From positions 2,479,001 through 2,543,000 of the forward strand of contig NZ_KN676113.1 of the NCBI RefSeq assembly GCF_000802185.1: a stretch of DNA of 64,000 nt, given 5' to 3'. Made by a program: the position numbers and the translations under genes. Below the pieces are notes generated by a model that did no database searches, was not told where the DNA came from, and saw only the letters and a program-made list of their open reading frames with translations. Below are positions 55,375 through 63,522 of this stretch, one piece after another; the stretch's first letter is position 1; each line of letters begins with the position of its first letter. Source of the stretch: Belnapia sp. F-4-1 (GTDB lineage: Bacteria; Pseudomonadota; Alphaproteobacteria; Acetobacterales; Acetobacteraceae).

Positions 55375-55953
55375 TCAGTCGAGCGGGATGATGGCGTCGC
55401 CGGGCCGGATGATGCCGCCGCGCTCGATGCCGCAGTTGAGGCCGGAGCGGTTGTAGAGGGGCAGGTAGACCGGCATCCCCAGCAGCTCTTCGAGGTATTT
55501 GCAGGGAAAGTTCAGCCGGCCGCCGCGCAGGATCACCTCGCCCACCTGGAAGCGCCGGCCCACCAGGTGGTTCAGCGGCACGCCGCGCACCGTCAGGTTG
55601 CGGCGATGCTGCTCGGGCGCCAGCACGATGGGGCCGCCCTGCAGCGGCGGATCGTTGCGAGCCAGCGCGTCCAGCGCCTCCTGCTCGATCAGCGTCACCT
55701 CCCGCACGTCGGGCTTGGGCGAGTAGGTGCCGGTGCCGAGGAAGTAGCGGTCGCCCTCGATCCCGCGCCCGGCGACGCAGGTCGCTTCGGGCAGTTCCTC
55801 CATTTCGAAGCTGGCGGCCTCGGCGATGTGGATGTGCAGCAGCTCCCCGCGCCAGCCGCCCGCGCCGCCGGCGACATCCCTGGCGATGCGGGCGGCGGGG
55901 TGGTCGAAGGCTTCCCAATGGGTGGGCGGGGCCTTGGGGGGGAGGCTGTTCAT
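55375..55953 (-). CDS. MOSC domain protein
   Basis: A 192-residue MOSC-domain protein. Visible blocks are GRGIEGDRYFLGTGTYSP, VTLIEQEALDAL, HRRNLTVRGVPLNHLVGRRFQVGEVILRGGRLNFPCKYLEELLG and GLNCGIERGGIIRPGD. The conserved Cys in FPCKYLEE is the expected molybdenum ligand. MOSC proteins of the YiiM/YcbX/mARC kind reduce N-hydroxylated compounds with electrons from an iron-sulfur reductase. The reductase gene one base downstream fits this. The substrate remains unknown. Confidence 0.92.
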   Translation of the reverse strand: MNSLPPKAPPTHWEAFDHPAARIARDVAGGAGGWRGELLHIHIAEAASFEMEELPEATCVAGRGIEGDRYFLGTGTYSPKPDVREVTLIEQEALDALARNDPPLQGGPIVLAPEQHRRNLTVRGVPLNHLVGRRFQVGEVILRGGRLNFPCKYLEELLGMPVYLPLYNRSGLNCGIERGGIIRPGDAIIPLD

Positions 55954-55995
55954 GCACGCTGCCCTTGCCTGCTGTTCGTTGTTCCTCTTTTATGG

Positions 55996-56009
55996 TGGAG
56001 ATATTTCCA
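55996..56009 (-). promoter_or_regulatory. Shared operator, copy 2 (before the MOSC-reductase genes)
   Basis: TGGAG-ATAT-TTCCA, followed by TCA, lies 43 bases before the MOSC start and just after the regulator stop. It equals copy 1 at every non-spacer position. Confidence 0.6.
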
Positions 56010-56023
56010 TCACAAGGGAAGCC

Positions 56024-56632
56024 TCATCGACGCGAGGAGCTGTCGATGACCAGCAGGTACTCGCATGGTTCCGTGCCTGGGTTGCTGAAGCCATGGGGGA
56101 TAGTGGCGCCGAAGAACAGGCTGTCGCCGGCCTCCAGCGGCACTTCCGCCTCGCCCAGCTGCGCCAGCAGCCGGCCGCGCAGCACCCAGACATATTCCTC
56201 CACGCCGCTGCGGTGCGGGGTGAAGGCGCCTGTCGCCGCGCCTGGCGGCAGGGTGTTGTGCACCACATCCAGCCCCCGGCCCGGCAGCACGGGGGAGAGC
56301 ACGCGGCGCGTGAAACCGGTTTCCTCGTCCCGCAGCACCGGCTGGCGTGCGCGGGGAATGACCAGCACCTCGGCCTCGGCGCTGGCGGGCATCATCAGTG
56401 CCGCGAAGGTCGTGCCCAATGCCTCGGCCAGGCGGGACAGCACGACGGTGGAGGGGACCGCCTCGCCCCGCTCCACCTTGGAGATCATGGAGCGGCTGAC
56501 GCCGGACTTCGCGCTCAATGCCTCCAGCGAAAGGCCCTGGCGGCGGCGGCGCTCGCGCAGTTCGGCCGCCAGCGCCTCGATCTCGGCGGCACGGTCGGCT
56601 GCGCGCGGGTCGGCGGTCTGTGTGTCTGGCAT
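56024..56632 (-). CDS. XRE-family regulator with C-terminal cupin domain
   Basis: A 202-residue regulator. The N-terminal XRE helix-turn-helix (about 20-75) reads LRERRRRQGLSLEALSAKSGVSRSMISKVERGEAVPSTVVLSRLAEALG. The C-terminal cupin (about 110-195) has HNTLPPGAATGAF, EEYVWVLRGRLLAQLGE and LEAGDSLFFGATIPHGFSNPG. This class (PuuR, SutR, ClbR) senses small metabolites in the cupin. It lies directly upstream of the MOSC-reductase pair on the same strand and likely controls it and the TRAP gene through the shared motif. The frame is open further up without similarity; the ATG at 56632 fits the family. Confidence 0.93.
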   Translation of the reverse strand: MPDTQTADPRAADRAAEIEALAAELRERRRRQGLSLEALSAKSGVSRSMISKVERGEAVPSTVVLSRLAEALGTTFAALMMPASAEAEVLVIPRARQPVLRDEETGFTRRVLSPVLPGRGLDVVHNTLPPGAATGAFTPHRSGVEEYVWVLRGRLLAQLGEAEVPLEAGDSLFFGATIPHGFSNPGTEPCEYLLVIDSSSRR

Positions 56633-56649
56633 CTGCCGTCTCCCTACAC

Positions 56650-56663
56650 CGGAGGCGGCTCCA
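56650..56663 (-). promoter_or_regulatory. Weak third copy of the shared operator
   Basis: CGGAG-GCGG-CTCCA matches TGGAGnnnnTTCCA at 8 of 10 fixed positions, 18 bases before the regulator start. It could give autoregulation. Its GC-rich setting makes a chance match possible. Confidence 0.35.
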
Positions 56664-57151
56664 GGGGAAAGCGGGAGGTCATGAGATGGCCGGACGAGCC
56701 CGCCCCTGGCATCAGCGGCAACCTGTGACGGGGCGCAGCCGATCGGTCTGGGCGGCCCGCCCGATCTCATCAGCATGGCCGCGCGGGTGCTCCCGGGCCC
56801 CGCGGCGCGCCGGCGCCGCCTGGCGCTTGGTGGGCGTCGGCGCCAGCGCGCCAGTTCCGGCTGTTCCATGTCCCGGATCGGCGCCCGGTGCGCCTCAACG
56901 CGCCTCGATCGGCGGTCCCCGCCCAAAGGTTCGGGCGTCCACTCCGGGCGGCCACGCCCGGGGCATGGCTCGCGACGGCCGCGGCGGCGTTTTCCGGCAG
57001 GCGGCCGGAAGGCCTCCCTCCATCCTATCGAGGCTCATTCGCCCGTTCCCCGCCGCGCTGCAACCGGGTCGTTGGCGTGACGCCCAAGTAACGTTTGGCG
57101 CCGATGCTGCGCATGCCTTGCCAAAGCCCTGGCATTCCATAAACCATGTGC

Positions 57152-57169
57152 TATCATTTTGTAATGATA
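57152..57169. promoter_or_regulatory. AT-rich palindrome before the polysaccharide operon
   Basis: TATCATT and AATGATA are perfect 7-bp arms around TTGT, in a sequence otherwise near 70% GC and 122 bases before the first gene. The arrangement suggests a regulator site or promoter element. The binder is not identified. Confidence 0.45.
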
Positions 57170-57291
57170 ACGAGCGTGACGGATCGTCGCCAGGACGGAA
57201 AGATGCCGCAGCAACGCGGGATTCAGGACGCCCCGGTTGCGCCGCCGTCGACCGGCGGCCACCCATGCCGGCCTTTCCACGGGGCGGCCCG

Positions 57292-60200
57292 ATGAACGTC
57301 TCCCTCCGCTCCAGCCCGGCGCTGGACGCCTTCTCCACGCTCGCCACCGGCTTCGGCAAGCAGGATCACCGCGCCGCCGAGGTGGAGCGGATCGAAGCTC
57401 CCGGCCTGTTCGACGCGCAGTGGTTCGCCGAGCGCCACCCCGAGGCGGCCGGGGACCCGGCCGGCGTGGTCGCCTGGCAGCTGCGCGAAGCGCCGCTCCA
57501 GCCGCCGCATCCGCTCTTCGACGTCGCCCACTACACCGCCGCCAACCCCGGCTGGCAGGAGAAGGCGGCGACGCCGCTCGGCCACTACGTGCTGGCCGGC
57601 GCCGCCGCCGGCGCCAGCCCGCACCCGCTCTTCGATCCCGCCTGGTATGCCGCCCAGGCTCCCGGCATTCCGGCGACCGGGCTGTTCCGCCACTACCTGA
57701 GCGAGGGCTTCGCCACGGGCCTCCCGCCGCACCCGGCCTTCGACCCGGACTTCTACCTCGGCCAGGCGCCGGAGCTGCGCGCCGCGCGGGTCAACCCGCT
57801 GACCCATTTCGTCGAGGCCGGCTGGGCGCATGGCCTCTCGCCCAACCGCCTGTTCGATGTCTCCTGGTACGCCGCCCGCCATCCCGAGGCCGCCGCCCCC
57901 GGCCTCAATCCGCTGGTCCATTTCCTCACCCGAGGCGCCGCCGCCGGCGCGGCGCCGCATCCCGGCATCGACCTCGCCGCCTGCGCGGCCGAGTATCCGG
58001 AGGCGCCGGCCGAACCGCTCGCCCTCTACCGCCACCTGCTGACGGACGGCGCCGGCCTGATCGGCGACCGCGACCTCGCCGCCGCGCGCGAGGCCGCGGC
58101 GAGCGCTGCCTCGGCCGCTGCCCCGCCGGCGCCGATCCGCGCGGTCATCGACCTCGAGGATTACGGTGCCGAGGCCGGCCCCGCCGATCGCCTGCCGCAG
58201 CGCCGCCCGATGTCCGCCCCGGCCCCGCTGCTGGCGGCGATCGCCAGCGCCGGCCGTGTCTCGTTCGACATCTGGGACACGTTGCTGCGGCGCGACTGCC
58301 ACCCCGACGAGATCAAGCTGCAATCCGCCCGCCTGCTGAAGCTGCGCGGCCAGGCCTTCCTGCGCGACCAGGAGGCGACGCCGGCCACGCTGCTGACGCT
58401 GCGGCTTGAGGCCGAGGCCGCCGTCGCCCATGCCGGACATGAATTCCGCTTCCCCGAGGCGGCCGATGTCTGGCTGTGGCGCGCCCTGGTGCCGAGTACC
58501 CCGCCAGCCGCCCTGGCCACGCTGCGCCAGGCCCTGCTCGACCACGAATTCGCCGCCGAGCGCCGCGCCACTCGCCCCGACGCCATCGCCCGCGAACTGC
58601 TTCGCGCCGCCGCCGGCCGGGCCGGCTACGCTTCCGACTTCTACATGCCGGACGGCTTCATGGACCGGCTGCTGGCCGCGCATGGCATGGATGACGGCTT
58701 CCTGTCCCGCCACGTCTCCTGCGACAGCTTCGAGACCAAGCGCGGCGGCCAGCTCTTCCCCCGCATCCTCGCCGAGGCCGGGCTGCCGGCGCAGGAGGTC
58801 CTGCATGTCGGCGACAACCTCGAAGCCGATGTCGAGATGCCGCGCCGCCACGGGCTGCGCTCCCTCCGCTACGTCTCGCCCGCCGAGGAGGCGCGCAAGT
58901 CCTGGTTCGGCGAGGCCTTCGAGGCGCTGCGCGGCGGCGATGCCGGCCCCCACCACCGCCGCATCCTCGGGCTGCTGGAGGACCTGGCGCGGGCCGCGCC
59001 GGATGCCGACACCGCCGCCGGCATCCGCCTCTCCCTCTTCGCCTTCGGCTTCTGCCTGAACGCCGCCGAGGGCGCGCTCGCCGCCGGTGCCGAGACGCTC
59101 TGGTTCTTCACCCGCGAGGGCGCCTTCCTGCGCGAGGTCCACGAGGCGATCCGCGCCGCCGATCCCTTCAACCTCGCCCTGCCCGAAAGCGGCCTGCTGG
59201 AGGTCAGCCGGCTGGCGACCTTCGGCCCCTCGCTGCCCGAGCTTTCGGCCGAGGCGCTGATGCGGCTCTGGAGCCTCTACGGCACCCAGTCGATGGCCGG
59301 CCTCGCCGCCTCGCTCAACCTCGATGCCGCGCTGATGCGCCGGGTCGCGGAGCGGCACGGCTTCGCCGCCGGCCGCCCGGTCCGCTACCCCTGGAAGAGC
59401 CCCGCGGTGCTGCGCATCCTCGAGGATGCCGAGCTTCGCGCTGCCGCCGGCGAGCGGCTCGGCGGGCAGCGCACCCTGCTCCGCGCCTATCTCGCCGAGC
59501 GCGGCTTCACCGCCGGCGCCACGCCGCGCCACTGCGTCGATATCGGCTGGCGCGGCACCATCCAGGACAACATCGCCCTGGTTTCCGGCGCGCCGACCGT
59601 CGGCTGGTATCTCGGCCTCTTCGGCTTCCTCAACCCGCAGCCGCCGCGCAGCCGCAAGCATGGCTGGCTGGGCAACGAGAACCTGCCGGGCCAGGGCTTC
59701 GCCCTGGACGAGGTGGCGGGCCTCGAGATGCTGTTCAACGCACCCGGCGGCTCGGTCCGCGACTATGCGGAGGAAGATGGCCGGATCATCGCCCGCCGCG
59801 CCCCGATCCCGGGCGAGGAGGCGGTGATCCGCGGCCCGGTCGCCGCCATGCAGCGCGGCATGCTCCAGGCGGTGGCGCCGCTGGCCGATTACATCCGGCT
59901 GCACGGCTTGGTCGCCGCCGACCTGCTGCCGCTCGTCCGCCGCATGGCGCAGAGCCTCGCCGACCGCCCGCCCGTCGCCGTCGCCGACGCCTTCGCCGCG
60001 CTGGAGCATGACGAAACCTTCGGCACCGGCCGGAGCGACAAGGTCGGCGGCGGGCCGCTGCCGGCCCGGCTGGAGGGCAAGGCGCGCGGCAGTTTGCTGG
60101 AGGCCGCCCGCGCCGCCACCACCGGGCTGCGCTGGCCGGCGGCGGCGCTCCGCACCCGCGAGGTCCACGCCTGGCTGGACGGCATCGGCCCCGCCCGGCG

Positions 60201-61407
60201 CGCCGCCCTGCCCACCGCCTTCACCCTGGTCCATGGCCCCGCACTGCTGCGAGGCCCCGGCGACCGGATCGGTGTCTATGCCCCGGCGCCGATCCGCGGC
60301 TCCGGCGGCCACCGCACCCTGTTCAACCTGGCGCGGCCGCTCGGCGCGCTCGGCTGGCGGCTCGATGTCTTCCTCGAAGGGGTGGGGGAGGGGGTCGAGG
60401 TCGCCGAGCACTACCTCGCCGGCACCAGTGCGGTGATCCACACCCAGTGGCACCGCCACATCGCCTCCGACCTGGCGCTGGCGACCATCGCCCATTCCGC
60501 CCGCTTCGTCGCCGAACTGCCGGAAGCCCGCCACCGCGCCTATCTCGTGCAGGACCTGGAGGCGCTCTTCAACCCGGTGAGCGACGCCTATCTCTGGAAC
60601 GAGGCGAGCTACACCTACGGCCTCCGCCACATCACCATCGGCCACTGGCTGACCCACCTGCTGCGCCGGCAATACGCGACGGATGCCGTGCCGGCCGGCC
60701 TCGGCTGCGACACCGCGCTCTACCGCCCGCGCCCGGAGATCGCGCGGGAGGAGGCGGTCTGCTTCCTCTACCAGCCGGACAAGCCGCGCCGCACGCCGCA
60801 GCACGGCATCCACGCGCTGCGGCTGCTCAAGCGGGCGCGGCCGGACGTCACTATCTACGTCTACGGCTCGGACCTGCCGATCACCCTCGACTTCCCGGTG
60901 GTCAATCTCGGGCTGGTGCTCGATCTCGGCCGGCTCGCCGAGCTCTATGCCCGCTGCAAGGTCGGGCTCTGCATCAGCGCTTCCAACCCGTCGCGCATCC
61001 CCTTCGAGATGATGGCGGCGGGCTGCGTGCCGGTCGACCTCTACCGCTACAACAACCTGCTGGACCATCGCGCCGGCACCGCAGTGCTGGCCTTCGACGG
61101 CGAGTATTCGCTGGCCCGGGCGATGCAGGGGCTCTTGGACGACCCGGCGGGCTGGGCGCGGCGCTCCGCTGCCTGCAGGGAGGATGCCGCCGAGCGCAGC
61201 CTGGAGTGGGAGGTCGAGGCCGCCGCCAACCATGTGCTGGACCTGGTGCGCGGCCTACCGGCCTGCCCCGACTGGCCCTGCCCGCCGCCCTATGCCGAGC
61301 CGCCGGTGGTCGCCGTGGAGGAGGACCGTCCCGGCGTGCGCGCCTTTCTCCGCTGGCAGGCCGAGCAGGCCGCCATGCGGCCCGGCCCTGCCGGCGAGGG
61401 AGGTTGA
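57292..61407 (+). CDS. Multidomain surface-polysaccharide protein: repeats, HAD domain, glycosyltransferase
   Basis: A 1371-residue protein in three parts. Residues about 35-265 hold six tandem units of about 38 residues (LFDxxWYxxxxPE, NPLxHFxxxGxxxGxxPHP). Residues about 315-830 form a HAD-type hydrolase of the COG5610 kind: motif I FDIWDTLLRR with Asp326, LHVGDNLEADVEMPRRHG, then LWFFTREGAFLREV and CVDIGWRGTIQDNIAL. The last 400 residues are a WsaF-like glycosyltransferase: YAPAPIRGSGGHRTLFNLARPL, AYLVQDLEALFNP, FLYQPDKPRRTPQHG and GLCISASNPSRIPFEMMAAGC. It likely builds capsule or O-antigen glycan. Confidence 0.88.
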   Translation: MNVSLRSSPALDAFSTLATGFGKQDHRAAEVERIEAPGLFDAQWFAERHPEAAGDPAGVVAWQLREAPLQPPHPLFDVAHYTAANPGWQEKAATPLGHYVLAGAAAGASPHPLFDPAWYAAQAPGIPATGLFRHYLSEGFATGLPPHPAFDPDFYLGQAPELRAARVNPLTHFVEAGWAHGLSPNRLFDVSWYAARHPEAAAPGLNPLVHFLTRGAAAGAAPHPGIDLAACAAEYPEAPAEPLALYRHLLTDGAGLIGDRDLAAAREAAASAASAAAPPAPIRAVIDLEDYGAEAGPADRLPQRRPMSAPAPLLAAIASAGRVSFDIWDTLLRRDCHPDEIKLQSARLLKLRGQAFLRDQEATPATLLTLRLEAEAAVAHAGHEFRFPEAADVWLWRALVPSTPPAALATLRQALLDHEFAAERRATRPDAIARELLRAAAGRAGYASDFYMPDGFMDRLLAAHGMDDGFLSRHVSCDSFETKRGGQLFPRILAEAGLPAQEVLHVGDNLEADVEMPRRHGLRSLRYVSPAEEARKSWFGEAFEALRGGDAGPHHRRILGLLEDLARAAPDADTAAGIRLSLFAFGFCLNAAEGALAAGAETLWFFTREGAFLREVHEAIRAADPFNLALPESGLLEVSRLATFGPSLPELSAEALMRLWSLYGTQSMAGLAASLNLDAALMRRVAERHGFAAGRPVRYPWKSPAVLRILEDAELRAAAGERLGGQRTLLRAYLAERGFTAGATPRHCVDIGWRGTIQDNIALVSGAPTVGWYLGLFGFLNPQPPRSRKHGWLGNENLPGQGFALDEVAGLEMLFNAPGGSVRDYAEEDGRIIARRAPIPGEEAVIRGPVAAMQRGMLQAVAPLADYIRLHGLVAADLLPLVRRMAQSLADRPPVAVADAFAALEHDETFGTGRSDKVGGGPLPARLEGKARGSLLEAARAATTGLRWPAAALRTREVHAWLDGIGPARRAALPTAFTLVHGPALLRGPGDRIGVYAPAPIRGSGGHRTLFNLARPLGALGWRLDVFLEGVGEGVEVAEHYLAGTSAVIHTQWHRHIASDLALATIAHSARFVAELPEARHRAYLVQDLEALFNPVSDAYLWNEASYTYGLRHITIGHWLTHLLRRQYATDAVPAGLGCDTALYRPRPEIAREEAVCFLYQPDKPRRTPQHGIHALRLLKRARPDVTIYVYGSDLPITLDFPVVNLGLVLDLGRLAELYARCKVGLCISASNPSRIPFEMMAAGCVPVDLYRYNNLLDHRAGTAVLAFDGEYSLARAMQGLLDDPAGWARRSAACREDAAERSLEWEVEAAANHVLDLVRGLPACPDWPCPPPYAEPPVVAVEEDRPGVRAFLRWQAEQAAMRPGPAGEGG

Positions 61408-61409
61408 CC

Positions 61410-63488
61410 ATGCCGGACGGCGCAGAAGGCATGGCCCTGCCGCCCCGCGGGACGGAGCTGGCAGCCGGGGCCTCGGCCGCCTCGCCTGGCGCGATCCTGC
61501 GCCTGGCGGACGAGGCCCGCGACGCCGGCCGCTGGGCGGAGGCCGCCGGCCTCTACGCCGCGGCCCTCGCCGCCGGGCCGGAAGATGCCGGCATCCGCAT
61601 CCAGCTCGGGAACATGCTGAAGGAGGCTGGCCAGCCGCTCCAGGCCGAAGCCGCCTATCGCGCCGCGCTGGCCATCGCGCCGGACTGTGCCGATGGCTGG
61701 CTGCAGCTCGGCCACCTGCTGAAGCGGCTCGGCCGGCGCGAGGCGGCCGCCGCCGCCTACCAGAACGCGCTCGCCCGCGACGCCCTCTCCGGCGATGCGG
61801 CGACGGAACTCGCCGCACTCGGCCAGGGCTGGCGCATCGTTGAGGCGCAGGCTGCCGGCCGCTCGCTGCTCTACGACACCCTGGCCGCGGTGGGGGAGCT
61901 GCGCCGCAGCCTCGCCCTGCTGGAGGCCCGGCTGCCGGCCATCGAGAGCCTCGCCGCCGTGCCGCTGCACCGCTTCGACCTCTACGCCGCCCGCTATCGG
62001 CCGCGCCTGCCGGCGGGTGCCGGGCGGGCGCGGCTCGACCTGCTGGTGCTGCCGGGCGAGGCGGCGCCGGCCGAGGCGGCGGCGCTGGTCGGAAGCCTCG
62101 CCCATGCGATTGCTGCCGCCCCCGGCGTGCTGCGCCGCCTCGGCCTGGTCACCGCCGACCCGGCGCTCGCCGCCCTGGCCGAGCGGCATCTCCGCCCCGT
62201 CCTTCTCGACCCCGCGGCGCCGCCGGCGCGCTGGCTGCCGGAGGGCGATGTGGCCGACTGGGTGCTGGTGGCTACCGGCGCGGCCGCCCTTTGTGACACG
62301 GCGCTCGCCTGGTTCGCCCATGCCGCGGCGCAGCTCGGCCCCGACGCCACGGCGCTGATCTGCGACGAGGTGCTGCGCGAGGCGCCCGGCGCGCCGCCGC
62401 AGCCGATCCTGCTGCCCGGCTACGACCCGCGCGCCCTGGCCGCCGCCGGGTACCGCCCCAGCCTTTTCGCCATCCGCCGCGGCCTGCTCGCCGGGGTTGC
62501 CACCGCCGAGGCGCTGCTGGCCGCCGCCGCCGCCGCGGGCCGGGTAATCCACCTGCCGCGGATGTTGGCCGAGCGCCGCCGCCCGCCGGTCCCGCCGGCG
62601 CCTGACCCGCGTGGTGCGGCCGCGCCGCTCGCCATCCGCGTCATCGTTCCGACGTGCGAGGCCGGCCCGCTCTTGGAGCGCTGCCTCGACGCCGCTACGG
62701 CCCAGGCCGCACGGCCCGGCCTGTTGCGTTGGACGGTCGTCGACAACCGGCCCGAGGCGGCGCCCGGCCCGGCCACCGCCCGCGCCGGCGCCACGCTGCT
62801 GCGGCGCCCAGGGGGCTTCAACTGGTCCGCCTTCAACAACCTCGCCGCCGAGACGGCCGGGGAGGAACTGCTGCTTTTCCTCAACGACGACGTGGAACTG
62901 CTCACCCCCGGCTGGGACCTGGCCCTGGCCGAGGCCTTCGCCGACCAGCAGGTCGGCGCCGCCGGCATGCGCCTGCTCTACCCGGATGGCCGCGTGCAAC
63001 ATGCCGGCGTGGTGCTCGGCCTGAACGGACGCACCGAGCATGAGGGCCGCGGCGCCGAGCGCGACGCGCCGGGCCCGCTGCGCCGCTGGGTCACCCGCCG
63101 CCGCGCCGCCGCCGTCACCGGCGCGGCCTTGGCCTGCCGCGCTTCCGCCTTCCGCGACTGCGGCGGCTTCGACGCTGCCGGTCTGCCGGTCTGGTTCAAC
63201 GACATCGATTTCTGCCTGAAGCTCCGCGCCGCCGGCCACGAAGTGCTGTTCCTCGGCGATGTCGAGGCCGTCCACCAGGAAAGCCGCAGCCTGCGCACCG
63301 CCTTCGACGAGGCGATGCGCGACGCCGCCTGGGGCCAGGCCCTCGCCACGATGCAGCGCCGCTGGGGTTCGGCGCTCACCGAGGACCTGACCTTCAACCC
63401 GCATTTCAGCCGCGTCGGCGAAGCCTTCGAGATGATCGCCGAGCCGTCCGAGGCGCGGGTGCTCGGGTGGCTGCGGGCGCAGGGATAA
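61410..63488 (+). CDS. TPR-containing family 2 glycosyltransferase
   Basis: A 692-residue protein. TPR units cover about residues 30-145 (AGRWAEAAGLYAAALAAGPEDAGIRIQLGNMLKEAGQ, YRAALAIAPDCADGWLQLGHLLKRLGRREAA). A middle region of unknown role follows (about 160-400). A GT2 domain runs from about 410: IRVIVPTCEAGPLLERCLDA, FNWSAFNNLAAETAGEELLLFLNDDVELLTPGWD (NDD acid motif), GLPVWFNDIDFCLKLRAAGH and LFLGDVEAVHQES. GGGAGG at 61398-61403 is 6 bases before the ATG. It starts 2 bases after the preceding gene, so they are co-transcribed. Confidence 0.92.
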   Translation: MPDGAEGMALPPRGTELAAGASAASPGAILRLADEARDAGRWAEAAGLYAAALAAGPEDAGIRIQLGNMLKEAGQPLQAEAAYRAALAIAPDCADGWLQLGHLLKRLGRREAAAAAYQNALARDALSGDAATELAALGQGWRIVEAQAAGRSLLYDTLAAVGELRRSLALLEARLPAIESLAAVPLHRFDLYAARYRPRLPAGAGRARLDLLVLPGEAAPAEAAALVGSLAHAIAAAPGVLRRLGLVTADPALAALAERHLRPVLLDPAAPPARWLPEGDVADWVLVATGAAALCDTALAWFAHAAAQLGPDATALICDEVLREAPGAPPQPILLPGYDPRALAAAGYRPSLFAIRRGLLAGVATAEALLAAAAAAGRVIHLPRMLAERRRPPVPPAPDPRGAAAPLAIRVIVPTCEAGPLLERCLDAATAQAARPGLLRWTVVDNRPEAAPGPATARAGATLLRRPGGFNWSAFNNLAAETAGEELLLFLNDDVELLTPGWDLALAEAFADQQVGAAGMRLLYPDGRVQHAGVVLGLNGRTEHEGRGAERDAPGPLRRWVTRRRAAAVTGAALACRASAFRDCGGFDAAGLPVWFNDIDFCLKLRAAGHEVLFLGDVEAVHQESRSLRTAFDEAMRDAAWGQALATMQRRWGSALTEDLTFNPHFSRVGEAFEMIAEPSEARVLGWLRAQG

Positions 63489-63522
63489 CGGCTGCCGGCC
63501 ACCCGGCGCAGAGTGACAGGAC

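Larger units (their letters stand above)
56633..57291. other. Long divergent intergenic region
   Basis: No gene is supported in these 659 bases between the XRE-cupin gene and the polysaccharide operon. Most of it is as GC-rich as the coding DNA. A weak third copy of the shared operator lies at 56650-56663, and an AT-rich palindrome at 57152-57169. The promoter of the downstream operon should be near the latter. Confidence 0.45.

Noticed and set aside
57223..61233. A 1336-codon open frame opposite the polysaccharide protein
   Set aside because: It is the mirror of a gene with clear domains. High GC removes stops from antisense frames, and its translation shows no family motif. The same holds for long antisense frames at 40665-44633, 26160-28202 and 48131-50749.
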